34,195 bases of DNA from Halococcus salifodinae DSM 8989. Its GTDB lineage: Archaea > Halobacteriota > Halobacteria > Halobacteriales > Halococcaceae. Of the stretch, positions 7,079-14,869 are shown piece after piece. Made by a program: the position numbers and the translations under genes. The notes beneath the pieces were generated by a model. It did no database searches and had not been told where the DNA came from. It was given only the letters and a program-made list of their open reading frames with translations. Each line of letters starts with the position of its first letter. The stretch's first letter is position 1. The stretch spans positions 1-34,195 of the forward strand of contig NZ_AOME01000064.1 of assembly GCF_000336935.1 (NCBI RefSeq), given 5' to 3'.

Positions 7079-7346
7079 GGGTGTCGGGATCGTAGCCTTC
7101 GACACCAGGAGCCGGTCCGAGCGAGTCCCACGCTTCATCGGACGCATGCTCCCAGTCGCGGGTAATGTCGCCGGCAGACTCGCTCGCGTCGCGGTAGGCC
7201 GCTGCAAGCGTCTCTTCGTCCGGCCGATCGGTTTCGACCGCAACGACGGCAACCGTGACGCGCTTGTTTGCATACTCGGTGCCGAGATACAGCCGGCCTC
7301 GGTCGTCGGCTTCTTTGGTGCGAATATCGTCTGATTCGACGTTCAT
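7071..7346 (-). CDS. Antitoxin partner of the MazF-type toxin (91 aa)
   Basis: The gene immediately precedes and overlaps the toxin gene, which is the classic position for the antitoxin. The N-terminal segment ADDRGRLYLGTEYANKRVTV resembles the strand pattern of AbrB/MazE-like DNA-binding domains, though it is short. The C-terminal half is acidic (DRPDEETLAAAYRDASES, then WEHASDEAWDSLGPA), as expected for a flexible toxin-binding tail. Repeated motifs immediately in front of its start codon suggest autoregulation. The antitoxin family assignment rests mainly on context. Confidence 0.75.
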   Translation of the reverse strand: MNVESDDIRTKEADDRGRLYLGTEYANKRVTVAVVAVETDRPDEETLAAAYRDASESAGDITRDWEHASDEAWDSLGPAPGVEGYDPDTHE

Positions 7347-7352
7347 TCCTAC

Positions 7353-7402
7353 TGCCCACTATTGCCCACAGAGAGTTAACTCCATCCCACTATTGCCCAC
7401 AG
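7353..7402. promoter_or_regulatory. Repeated operator motif of the toxin-antitoxin operon
   Basis: A 17-bp sequence, cccactattgcccacag, occurs twice, at 7355-7371 and 7386-7402, 31 bp apart (about three helical turns). The shorter unit tgcccac appears three times in the block. The block begins only 7 bp before the antitoxin start codon, which is where an autorepressor would block transcription. Confidence 0.6.
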
Positions 7403-7412
7403 TCACACTTCG

Positions 7413-7437
7413 TACAGTTCCTTGACATCCTCCCACG
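7413..7437. repeat. Relic resembling an IS200/IS605 end
   Basis: ttgacatcctcccacg at about 7421-7436 closely resembles the reverse complement of the right end of the intact element (ttgacctcctccacg). The stem-loop that should follow is absent. It may be one half of an end whose other half lies at 8146-8164. Confidence 0.4.
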
Positions 7438-7511
7438 CTCACGACATTGGTTCGGTTGCCGCGTAACAGCTTGAGGGAGCATATTTACGCGAGTACGTTA
7501 TATTATTGTAT

Positions 7512-8045
7512 ATGGGCGAACGCGATACAGAGTCAGCTGGCGGTATTCCAGCGAACGGAGTGCCGTCAGACGAGGCTGTTCGCCAGGAGCGCGAACAGTG
7601 GGACGAGGGAAAGACGGTCAAAGAACGCATCTACGAGACCGCACTCACGCTGCGCGAACCCACTCCCGTTTCCGTCGTTGCCGACCGAGCCGAGTGCACA
7701 CCCGAATCCGCTCGACGTCACCTTCTCTGGTTTGCCGAGATCGGTATCGTCGAGCCAGTCGGTGAGGGACAGCCCGCACAGTTTCAGCGCAATCCCGCGT
7801 ACTTTCGTTGGAAACGCGCCAACGAAGCCAGACGCACCCATTCGGGCGATGAACTCGCGACCCAGCTCGAAACGCTGCTTGAGCGCGACCGTGCCTACCA
7901 GGACAAATACGACGTGCCCGAGCCGGCGCAGGTGAGTGCGTTCGATATCGCCGATCCGGATGACCACGACGCGCTTGAAGCCATCTGGACCGACGTCAAC
8001 GACTGGCTGACCGTCCGAGAGGAGCAGCGCGTGCCCACGGACTAA
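7512..8045 (+). CDS. DUF7342-like winged-helix protein (177 aa)
   Basis: This is a probable DNA-binding protein. After a disordered N-terminus (to ~30) comes WDEGKTVKERIYETALTLRE, then an HTH (TPVSVVADRAECTPESARRH and LLWFAEIGIVEPVG) and a wing with PAQFQRNPAYFRWKRANEA. A charged helix (LATQLETLLERDRAYQDKYD) and an acidic tail follow. The order matches the haloarchaeal DUF7342 family as I remember it. The start at the ATG at 7512 is supported by a TATA-like catatttacg about 27 nt upstream. Relatives are often followed by a second small gene, but here only IS-end-like sequence follows. The whole gene lies between two IS-end relics. Confidence 0.75.
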   Translation: MGERDTESAGGIPANGVPSDEAVRQEREQWDEGKTVKERIYETALTLREPTPVSVVADRAECTPESARRHLLWFAEIGIVEPVGEGQPAQFQRNPAYFRWKRANEARRTHSGDELATQLETLLERDRAYQDKYDVPEPAQVSAFDIADPDDHDALEAIWTDVNDWLTVREEQRVPTD

Positions 8046-8081
8046 CGTGGCGCGGGATGCTTATTCTCGCCGCAAATGAGC

Positions 8082-8576
8082 TTAGTGGCGATTGAGACCC
8101 GGTATAGCAATAGCCGGTTGTTTGCTTCCGATTCGTCCGCTTGAACCCAGGCTGAAGCCGTGGGCTTCCGCTCGATTACGTGTCAGCGCGACCATGGGGA
8201 CGCCCGCGGCTGTGGGGTGATCGATAGTAGCCGGTTTTGTAGCGACGTCTGTCGCAGGCACCGTCGCGTACTCCGCGTAGGCGTTGCCGGCATCCGGAAA
8301 GCGGGCCAGAGCGTAGACGTCGTCGTCAATCTCGAAGTCGGTTACTGCGTCGCCAACGGCGGCGACGGTGCCCGAAAGATCCCAGCCAGGGATCCACGGC
8401 AGTGGATACTCGATCTGGCCGTACCGGCCGGCAGTGTCGACTGGGTTTAGGCCGGCTCCGCGAACGCGAACGAGGAGTTCGTCGGCGGTGGGTTCGGGCC
8501 GCTCGACGGATTCGTAGCGAAGCACGCTTGGGTCGCCATACTCGTGGACACGGATCGCCTGCATTGCTTCGGACAT
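8082..8576 (-). pseudogene. Truncated MDR quinone oxidoreductase-like gene
   Basis: Residues 1-131 are a clear GroES-like N-terminal domain of the medium-chain dehydrogenase/reductase family: MQAIRVHEYGDPSVLRYESV, LLVRVRGAGLNPVDTAGRYG, and PGWDLSGTVAAVGDAVTDFE. No zinc-ligand pattern is seen, as in quinone reductases. Family proteins are ~320-340 aa and continue after AAGVPMVALT with a Rossmann NADPH-binding domain. Here the frame changes to unrelated sequence (RNRAEAHGFSLGSSGR) that reads through an IS-end hairpin and stops at 8082. The cofactor domain is missing, so the product cannot be an active reductase. Confidence 0.8.
8146..8164. repeat. Hairpin resembling an IS200/IS605 terminal stem-loop
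   Basis: CCCA-GGCT-GA-AGCC-G-TGGG forms a stem with one bulged base. The same hairpin core (cccacggctgaagccgtggg) is familiar from the ends of haloarchaeal tnpB-type elements. It lies just beyond the point where the oxidoreductase gene loses similarity to its family, so an insertion or deletion involving such an element probably truncated that gene. Confidence 0.5.
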
Positions 8577-8769
8577 GTGTTTCGGTGGGCGATACAGTTC
8601 GCCTCCTGATATTTCTATTGGGGAGTGTTGTGTTTCCTACGGTTGGTGAGTCGAAGTAGGGATTCTGATTCATCTTGATGGATCGAAATCAGTGTTCACT
8701 CGCTGTCGTGATGGCTGCTCATGCTCCGAATGGGATCTCGCTATCAGCACTCACCGACAAGTGTGAAAA
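8577..8769. other. Spacer without a recognisable gene
   Basis: This lies between the truncated oxidoreductase and the tRNA. I see no gene or strong repeat. The end next to the tRNA reads as a T-run on the tRNA strand and probably acts as its terminator. Confidence 0.4.
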
Positions 8770-8844
8770 AGCCGAGAGAGGGATTCGAACCCCCGACGTG
8801 CTCCTTACGAGGGAGCTGCTCTGGCCAGCCTGAGCTATCACGGC
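8770..8844 (-). tRNA. tRNA-Thr (anticodon CGU)
   Basis: Read on the reverse strand, the gene folds as a cloverleaf. The D-stem is GCTC/GAGC. The anticodon stem is GCTCC/GGAGC around CTCGTAA, so the anticodon is CGT, reading ACG (Thr). The T-stem is GGGGG/CCCTC with loop TTCGAAT. The acceptor strands are GCCGTGA and TCTCGGC, which pair except for a U-U at position 5:68. The discriminator base is U, usual for archaeal tRNA-Thr. CCA is not encoded. A run of T follows the 3' end. No intron is visible. Confidence 0.93.
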
Positions 8845-8864
8845 CCACTCTCTATGGGTGATTG

Positions 8865-8898
8865 TCGAAGATAGTTGCCACCATGAGATTATCTTCGA
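8865..8898. repeat. 9-bp perfect inverted repeat upstream of the tRNA
   Basis: TCGAAGATA (8865-8873) and TATCTTCGA (8890-8898) are exact reverse complements separated by 16 nt. They lie 21 bp from the tRNA 5' end and about 60 bp from the antitoxin start codon. The repeat could be a regulator binding site in this divergent region. Confidence 0.5.
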
Positions 8899-8958
8899 TG
8901 GACCATGAACAGTCTTATTTCCTGAGCTATTGCTTCGTCATGAAGATGGTGATTGGCA

Positions 8959-9261
8959 ATGAGTGAATCTACACACGTCCAGACCGAACTTTCGGATGAA
9001 GAATACGATCACTTCAAATCGCTTGCCGACGAGCGAGGACTCTCACTCACTGCCGCACTCCGAGAAGCGGCCGAAGTATGGATAAAGCAACAACAGATCG
9101 ATCCGGATGATCCGCTGTTCGATATTCTCGACCAGCTCGATCAAGAACCAGTTCCGGAGAAACCACGCACGAATGCCGCCACAGAAGATGATTTGGTCGA
9201 TGACTGGGATGGGGCAACAGCCGGGATTCGGTGCAGTGAAAATTCCGGCCGCGAGGAGTAA
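8959..9261 (+). CDS. VapB-like ribbon-helix-helix antitoxin (100 aa)
   Basis: The N-terminal half has a ribbon-helix-helix pattern: VQTELSDEEYDHFKSLADER then GLSLTAALREAAEVWIKQQQ. The acidic tail contains DPDDPLFDILDQLDQ and EDDLVDDWDGA, which is the arrangement I remember from haloarchaeal VapB antitoxins paired with PIN toxins. The ATG at 8959 was preferred to the in-frame TTG at 8953. The stop codon TAA is directly followed by the ATG of a 23-codon remnant (9262-9333) that begins like a PIN domain. The antitoxin is therefore orphaned or pairs with a distant toxin. Confidence 0.75.
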   Translation: MSESTHVQTELSDEEYDHFKSLADERGLSLTAALREAAEVWIKQQQIDPDDPLFDILDQLDQEPVPEKPRTNAATEDDLVDDWDGATAGIRCSENSGREE

Positions 9262-9333
9262 ATGGTTCGTTCGATCGATACTGAAGTTATATTATTGAGG
9301 GTTCGACCGATGCGGGGCTCTGAAGGAGCGTGA
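9262..9333 (+). pseudogene. Remnant of a VapC/PIN toxin start (23 codons)
   Basis: The 23-residue reading frame starts immediately after the antitoxin stop codon and begins MVRSIDTEVILL. PIN toxins typically begin with a hydrophobic strand and DTNV, so IDTEVILL is a plausible diverged copy of that first active-site strand. It then runs into unrelated sequence and stops. The rest of the toxin (~110 residues) is absent. Confidence 0.4.
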
Positions 9334-9394
9334 GCGGCCCTAGCGGAAAGAAGAGCAACCCACTACACCGTTAAGTCATGAGAGATCATCGAAA

Positions 9395-11290
9395 TCACCC
9401 ATCGGTTTCGTTGGCCGGTTCGACACGGTAGAGATCGAACTGGCCGTTCGCGTAGGGGTTGGCGATCCCGGGCGTCCTGTTGAGGTAGGCGAAATCACCC
9501 TGTGAGAACTCGACACCACCGTACAGTTGCGTACTCGACTGGCGGTCGACAGCCGTCACTGGAAGGTAGAACGGGTCGTCAGACTGTGTGCGGAGTGCTT
9601 GATCGGCGAAATGGTAGGGGACACGCAAGTAGCGACCGCTGCCGCGTGGATCATCGAGCGATGCTTGTGGAATGTTCGATGCGTTCGAGCCGGCGATGCC
9701 GTCGCGATAACGTTGGATCGGCGATCCGACGCTAGCAAATCCAGTATCGCTCGCGCCGTGTGCGAACGCGAATTCGTAGCCGTCCATCTGCCCCCCGGGG
9801 ACATGATCGGTCTCTTGTGCCACGTATGGCGAACGAAACATCGTGAATGAGGAGGCGATGAGCAATACGACGAAGCCGATGGCAAGAACACTGCGAACGG
9901 GCACCGACGGGAGCCATGTTTCGGCGGCAGCGCGTGCCTCCCAAAGGAATACACCTCCGAAAATTGTTACAAAAACAAGGATGAAGCCGAGATAGCGGAA
10001 ATATTGAATCGGAAGCCCGGCGAGAACGTACAGCCCGGTGAGGATCGAAACGGGCACGAGTCCACAGAGCAGCGAGAGTACGACTGAATATCGGATGTGG
10101 CGTCGCTTCGCTAGTTTCGAAAGGATGGGGACGAAGAGCGCAAGCACGGCGAAGATCCCGTAGACGATCTCAGCAGCGAACGTGCGACGATAGATCGTAC
10201 GGACGGATACGCCGAGCATCTCTAGCGTATTACTACGTGGGATGATTGGCTGTGATGGGTTGTCAAGCAGTTCGGCGACGATGGCGTCGAACGAGTGTGT
10301 CGAAAGAAACGTTCGGAGCTGGGCCGTGGTCTCGACGTCGAACAGCGTCGGGCCGATTTGGGAAACGCCGCGGCCGAACAGCGATTGGGTGCTGAGCCAG
10401 CCCCAGACGACGGCGAGACCGACACCGGCGAGCACGACGAACTGGACGAACAGGCGCGCGATCGCTGTCGGCCCTGAGACTGTCCGCGTCAGCGGCTGGG
10501 CGAAAAACTGTGTGACCAGTACGATCCCGAGCAAGGCTCCGAAAACGAGGCCGTGTTGGGGGTGGAGGACGACGAGAAAAGCGAGGGCAACCACGAGCAG
10601 CGTGCCGAAAGCGAGTCGGCGGTGTCGTCGCGTGTACGCAAGTAACACGAAGGTCACGGTGGGTATGAAAAGGATAGCTTCGCTGGTCGGGATCGGCTGG
10701 AGCACCGGGAGATAGATGACGGCAATCGGGAGCAAGAGAAGCGCTGAGACGACGGCGATCGGGTCGATATGTGTGCGGGCGACGATCAGGCGCACACAGA
10801 GGGGCACGAACAGGACGAAGAGTGCAACGAAGGTCGGGACAGTAACTAAGAGTGACCACGTGAACGGTCTCGTGGTGAGTATGCCCAGAAGGGCAGCGAG
10901 GGTATGCATCCCCGGATAGATGGTGGTGGTGAGATCGACGATTCCGTGAGCGAGATCTTTCGTCGTCCCCAGATGGGACAGTGCATCCTCCGGGCCGAAG
11001 TAATAATAGCCCCGTATGAGCGGCAACGCGGCGAACGCGACGATCGCAAGGCCGGCAAGCCACAGCGCCGTAACGCGGATCGATCGTCGGTCGCTGGCAA
11101 AGGCGAGGACGACCGCGATCGCCAGCGCGACGAACAGCCCGATCCAGAACGCACTCGGCGTGGCCCGATAGATCGAGAGCTCGTAGCCCGTCGCCGGCGT
11201 GAAGTGTGCGGCGAGGGTGGCGATAGCGAGTGCGATCGCTCCCGCCGCAAGCGTACCCTTCGAGAGTCGCAATCGAGTGGTGGCGTTCAT
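9395..11290 (-). CDS. Polytopic membrane protein with outer C-terminal domain, GT-C-like
   Basis: A 631-aa protein with about a dozen hydrophobic segments between residues ~15 and ~520 (for example GTLAAGAIALAIATLAAHF and FWIGLFVALAIAVVLAFA). A soluble C-terminal ~110 residues end PYANGQFDLYRVEP. The loop GYYYFGPEDALSHLGTTKDL after an early membrane segment is acidic and could be the catalytic loop of GT-C-type enzymes that use lipid-linked sugars; this is inference. The ATG at 11290 (MNATTRLRLSKG) was chosen over an upstream GTG-type start because the first membrane segment follows it closely. A related protein lies at 18634-20352. It is divergent from the GT2 gene at 11661. It may be a glycosyltransferase or a polymerase-like protein. 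Confidence 0.7.
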   Translation of the reverse strand: MNATTRLRLSKGTLAAGAIALAIATLAAHFTPATGYELSIYRATPSAFWIGLFVALAIAVVLAFASDRRSIRVTALWLAGLAIVAFAALPLIRGYYYFGPEDALSHLGTTKDLAHGIVDLTTTIYPGMHTLAALLGILTTRPFTWSLLVTVPTFVALFVLFVPLCVRLIVARTHIDPIAVVSALLLLPIAVIYLPVLQPIPTSEAILFIPTVTFVLLAYTRRHRRLAFGTLLVVALAFLVVLHPQHGLVFGALLGIVLVTQFFAQPLTRTVSGPTAIARLFVQFVVLAGVGLAVVWGWLSTQSLFGRGVSQIGPTLFDVETTAQLRTFLSTHSFDAIVAELLDNPSQPIIPRSNTLEMLGVSVRTIYRRTFAAEIVYGIFAVLALFVPILSKLAKRRHIRYSVVLSLLCGLVPVSILTGLYVLAGLPIQYFRYLGFILVFVTIFGGVFLWEARAAAETWLPSVPVRSVLAIGFVVLLIASSFTMFRSPYVAQETDHVPGGQMDGYEFAFAHGASDTGFASVGSPIQRYRDGIAGSNASNIPQASLDDPRGSGRYLRVPYHFADQALRTQSDDPFYLPVTAVDRQSSTQLYGGVEFSQGDFAYLNRTPGIANPYANGQFDLYRVEPANETDG

Positions 11291-11407
11291 TTGTGGATCG
11301 TCGCCGTACCGTTGGTGGGTGGACAACTGTATGCGGTTTAAAAGGTGTGAAATGCTGTCCGTCATATCGATTCGGTAATTTGGGAGTATCTTTGGTGAAT
11401 TGATTTG

Positions 11408-11432
11408 GATTTATATCTCACCATTATAAATC
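11408..11432. promoter_or_regulatory. AT-rich inverted repeat in a divergent promoter region
   Basis: GATTTATA (11408-11415) and TATAAATC (11425-11432) are exact reverse complements around a 9-nt spacer. Each arm looks like a TATA box. The site lies in the 370-bp gap between the divergent genes starting at 11290 and 11661. Nothing else in that gap stands out. Confidence 0.45.
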
Positions 11433-11660
11433 AAAAGACATCTCAAGACGAGTAGTGCAAAAGATCTTGATGGCTATGCAAAAGACTAAGTAATACTGCG
11501 AAGACATTTCATGTAATACATGCCACGCAGACATGTTCTCGATCACATTTCCGGTAAAAGAACCCGGGTAGCAAGGGCAAGCAATTGATATACGCTTCGA
11601 ATCTGGAGATGAGGCACATCTGTCCACAATTGGCCATTAGATCTGCCAGGGACCATTGAA

Positions 11661-12896
11661 ATGGAAACGGAAAAAGGGATTTCAGCCACATTCAAGAACG
11701 TATCCCAGCCGGTAGAGCCCCAGGAAACAGCCACGACTGAGCCATGCGAGTACCTACTCGAATACGATAGTGACGAGCAGCCGGTCGTGAGCGTCGTCAT
11801 GCCGACCTTGAACGAAGAACGCGGCGTTGCCGAGTGTATCGGTCGTATCAAGACTGCTCTTGACGATCTCGGCGTCACCGGCGAGATCATCATTAGCGAT
11901 AGTTCGACCGATCGCACCCCGGAGATCGCCGCCGCGAACGGAGCGCATGTCGTGACACCCGATAAGGATGGTTACGGCTACGCCTACCAGTATGCCTTCG
12001 AGCGCGCTCGTGGGGAGTACATCGCCATCGGCGACGCCGACACCACCTACGACTTCGAGGAGCTGCCGAAGCTCTACGAGTTGGTGGCGTCAGGCGAGGC
12101 CGATATGGCGATGGGGTCACGGCTCGATGGGGAGATCAAGGCCGGGTCGATGCCCGCGCTCCATCAGTACGTCGGCAACCCACTGCTGACGCGATTCCTG
12201 AACGCGTTCTACGATGCCGGCGTCAGCGACGCCCACAGCGGGATGCGCGTGATCAGTCGTGAGGCACTCGACGCACTCGACTGTGAGACGACCGGCATGG
12301 AGTTCGCCAGCGAGATGATCATGGAGGCCGGGGCGTCAGGGCTGACGATCGCTGAGGAGCCGATCACCTACCACGAACGCGAGGGTGAGGCGACGCTGAG
12401 TAGCTTCCGGGACGGCTGGCGTCACGTCCGATTCATGCTCGTGAATGCACCGGGCTATCTATTCTCGCTGCCCGGCGTTGTACTCGGTGTGCTGGGAGTG
12501 GCGATGATGGGATTGGTCGCGGGGAACGTGCAGGTGAACGGCGTGTTCTTGGGTGTTCACTCGATGGTGCTCGGGAGCCTCCTGACGATCGTTGGCTACC
12601 AGGTCACGACGCTCGGGGTGTTCGCGACGGTCGCCTCCGATCCGGTCAGCGCTGCGGACGATTACGTCTCGGGCTGGATTCGGCGACATCTCCGATTGGG
12701 TCGCGGTGCGACCGCCGGGCTGGTGTTGGTCGCCGCCGGAACAGTGTACGGACTGTCGCTGCTGGGCAAGTGGGCCGCGACAGGGTTCACGGAGTTGCCG
12801 TTCGTCATCGAGGACATGATCGCGTTCACGGCCGTGGTGCTCGGCTTGCAGACGCTGTTTTCGGCGTTCTTCATGAGTACGATTGCCGAATCCTGA
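11661..12896 (+). CDS. GT2 glycosyltransferase with membrane tail, dolichol-P-sugar synthase-like
   Basis: The GT2 catalytic domain covers about residues 40-250. VVSVVMPTLNEERGVAEC is the nucleotide-sugar binding start, IIISDSSTDRTPEIAA follows, and GDADTTYDFEEL carries the DxD metal site. GSRLDGEIKAGSMP and DAHSGMRVISREAL are typical of dolichol-phosphate glucose or mannose synthases. Four hydrophobic segments follow (~265-410), for example FSLPGVVLGVLGVAMMGLVA. The usual role is to transfer a sugar to a polyprenyl phosphate at the cytoplasmic face, and AglJ is a distant relative. The first ~35 residues are extra and hydrophilic. The ATG at 11661 is the only good start. No frameshift is visible. 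Confidence 0.85.
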   Translation: METEKGISATFKNVSQPVEPQETATTEPCEYLLEYDSDEQPVVSVVMPTLNEERGVAECIGRIKTALDDLGVTGEIIISDSSTDRTPEIAAANGAHVVTPDKDGYGYAYQYAFERARGEYIAIGDADTTYDFEELPKLYELVASGEADMAMGSRLDGEIKAGSMPALHQYVGNPLLTRFLNAFYDAGVSDAHSGMRVISREALDALDCETTGMEFASEMIMEAGASGLTIAEEPITYHEREGEATLSSFRDGWRHVRFMLVNAPGYLFSLPGVVLGVLGVAMMGLVAGNVQVNGVFLGVHSMVLGSLLTIVGYQVTTLGVFATVASDPVSAADDYVSGWIRRHLRLGRGATAGLVLVAAGTVYGLSLLGKWAATGFTELPFVIEDMIAFTAVVLGLQTLFSAFFMSTIAES

Positions 12897-12915
12897 GCGA
12901 AGGACCGACGCGCGA

Positions 12916-13194
12916 TCAGGATTCACTGCGAATGAGTGTCGTGAACCACGAGAGATCGATATCGAACCGTGCTTCGAACTGCTCGACAAGCTGGAGATCC
13001 GTCTCGGTGAAACTTCGGATCAAGATCATCGAGACGAGCTGAGCGACATACAGCAACACACCGATGCCGGCGATTGCGAATAGTCCGAGTGTCCGCTGGG
13101 AGGCAAGCGCGAGGATGCCGATGCCGACGAGGGTCGTCGGGACGAGTGGTTTGAGCGCGGCCGCCGAGAACGGGTAGCTCCCGGCCGCTCGTTA
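12916..13194 (-). pseudogene. C-terminal relic of a flippase-like membrane protein
   Basis: The reverse strand encodes 90-odd residues. Two hydrophobic helices (LVPTTLVGIGILALASQ and LGLFAIAGIGVLLYVAQLV) are followed by SFTETDLQLVEQFEARFDID and a stop at 12916-12918. A stop closes the frame at about 13195-13197 with no start codon. The layout of two helices plus a charged tail matches the end of the intact flippase at 13433-14869 (VVVLALGEFSRAELRQI), so a second Wzx/AglR-type flippase probably stood here and was lost. It is convergent with the GT2 gene, 19 bp away. Confidence 0.6.
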
Positions 13195-13432
13195 ACTTAC
13201 GTGGTTTCTGTCATATTGATTTAGAAATAAAGTTAGCAATCAGGGCTAATGAGGACTGATGATTACATGAGTAGTGAATAATTCCCCGCTGCGTTCTCTG
13301 GGGCGGATTTCCGAAGCCACATGGATCTGCCTCTTTATTCTACAGCGATAAGCCGAGCGCTACATCGCAGTCTAGGGGTTATACAAAGCAAGTCACTTAA
13401 CACCTCGATGAAGATGATGAGATAATCTCTGG
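13195..13432. other. Spacer with no gene
   Basis: This stretch lies between the flippase relic and the intact flippase gene and is less GC-rich than its surroundings. No ORF of note and no strong repeat was seen. Its left edge is where the relic was cut, so it may contain the scar of that event. Confidence 0.4.
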
Positions 13433-14869
13433 ATGTCGTATCGCTCGAAACTCTCGACAGACATCATCGTTAGTACGGCAGCGACGCTCTCGATCCGGCT
13501 TCGCGGGTTGATCTTCATCCCGCTGATTAGCGGCGGCCTGAGTGTCACCGCCTTCGGTGCGTACACGCAAGTGTTGGCTGTCGCCCGATTGCTCGAAGTG
13601 CTCGCTGGCGTGCGACTCTACGACGTACTGGTCCGTTACGGACAAGAACGAGACCAAGATGCCAGTGAACTGTTCTACACTCTTTTTACGGTAGTCGTTG
13701 TGAGCAGTGCGTTCGTCGCTGCTTTCATGTTCTCAATCGCACAGCTTCTGTCGCAGTATACCCTGAGTACTGGGGAGTACGCGGCTGCCTATCAGGCGGG
13801 TGCCGTACTAGTGTTGTTACGGGCGGTGTTCCGCATCCAGGTCAGTTATTTCAAAATGAACGGTCGGATCAAGTTCTATTCGATTATCGAAACAGCGAAC
13901 ACTTACGCCATCGTCAGCGGTGTTGCCGCCGCTATTCTCATCTTTTCGAGCGACCTCGCCGGCGTCTTCGATGCCATCATCCTCGGTGATGCACTGACGG
14001 TCGTACTCCTCCAAGGTTTGATCGTCCGAGAGATAGGTGTCGCCACACCTTCCTTCGAGCGAATCGGAGAATACCTCCGATACTCGGTCCCACTAACTAC
14101 CTCGACACTCGCCTCGACGGTTTCCTCCCGCGTCGACCGGTTTCTCATCGGAGCGTTCCTCGGCGCGCAGGCAGTCGGAGTCTATTCCATCGCATATCAG
14201 ATCGCCACAGCCATAATGATATACGTAAAGCCCATCCGGATCACGTTCTTCCCGGAGTTCAGTCAACTCCTCGAGAACGGTAAACTGGATCGATGTTCTC
14301 GCTACCTTCGTCAGGGCGTACGGTACTTCCTGCTCATCTCTTTGCCGACCGTCGGTGGGATGTACCTCATCGGGCCGGACGTGATCGGTATCATCGCGGG
14401 TGAGGGCGCAAACCCTTCCGGTATACTCGTTGCGACCATCGCGCTCGGGGTCGTTGGGCTGGGAGTAGACAACATTTACTGGGTCGTACTGACTGCCGAC
14501 AAGCGGACGCTTCGGGCGACGATCATCCGATGGGTCGGGGCGGTCGCGAACCTCGGCTTGAGTATTCCGCTAGTGTTGGAATTCGGGATCATCGGCGCGG
14601 CAGTCGCTACGCTTGGAACGTACGCGTTGACGGCCGGGTTAATGTACTACTCCTCGGGGAAAGTCTTCGAAACGACATTCGTTACTGGAACCCTGATACG
14701 GACGGCGCTTGCGACGGTGGCGATGGTGGTGCTCACCGGCCTCGTAACGAACTCGCTCGTCTACAGCGTGGTCGTCGGCGCTCTCTCGTATGGAGTCGTC
14801 GTCCTTGCGCTCGGGGAGTTCTCACGGGCGGAACTGCGACAGATCCAGTCATCACTCCCGATGCTTTAG
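13433..14869 (+). CDS. Oligosaccharide flippase, Wzx/AglR type (478 aa)
   Basis: Proteins of this MOP-superfamily group move lipid-linked oligosaccharides across the membrane. The sequence has about 12-14 hydrophobic segments over its full length. The N-terminus, STAATLSIRLRGLIFIPLIS followed by VTAFGAYTQVLAVARLLEV, is typical of the family. The repeat of the fold begins near residue 215 with LRYSVPLTTSTLASTVSSRV then DRFLIGAFLGAQAVGVYSIA, a hallmark of polysaccharide exporters. The length of 478 aa is normal and no break is visible. Its stop codon overlaps the stop codon of the convergent pyruvyl-transferase gene. It is probably the exporter for the glycan made by this cluster. Confidence 0.88.
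   Translation: MSYRSKLSTDIIVSTAATLSIRLRGLIFIPLISGGLSVTAFGAYTQVLAVARLLEVLAGVRLYDVLVRYGQERDQDASELFYTLFTVVVVSSAFVAAFMFSIAQLLSQYTLSTGEYAAAYQAGAVLVLLRAVFRIQVSYFKMNGRIKFYSIIETANTYAIVSGVAAAILIFSSDLAGVFDAIILGDALTVVLLQGLIVREIGVATPSFERIGEYLRYSVPLTTSTLASTVSSRVDRFLIGAFLGAQAVGVYSIAYQIATAIMIYVKPIRITFFPEFSQLLENGKLDRCSRYLRQGVRYFLLISLPTVGGMYLIGPDVIGIIAGEGANPSGILVATIALGVVGLGVDNIYWVVLTADKRTLRATIIRWVGAVANLGLSIPLVLEFGIIGAAVATLGTYALTAGLMYYSSGKVFETTFVTGTLIRTALATVAMVVLTGLVTNSLVYSVVVGALSYGVVVLALGEFSRAELRQIQSSLPML

Noticed and set aside
8770-8844. tRNA-Thr as an attachment site of an integrated element
   Set aside because: No integrase gene and no second copy of the tRNA 3' end were found in the window.
12459-12989. 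176-codon reverse frame opposite the GT2 gene
   Set aside because: His/Arg/Gln-rich antisense translation; the GT2 gene on the other strand is convincing.
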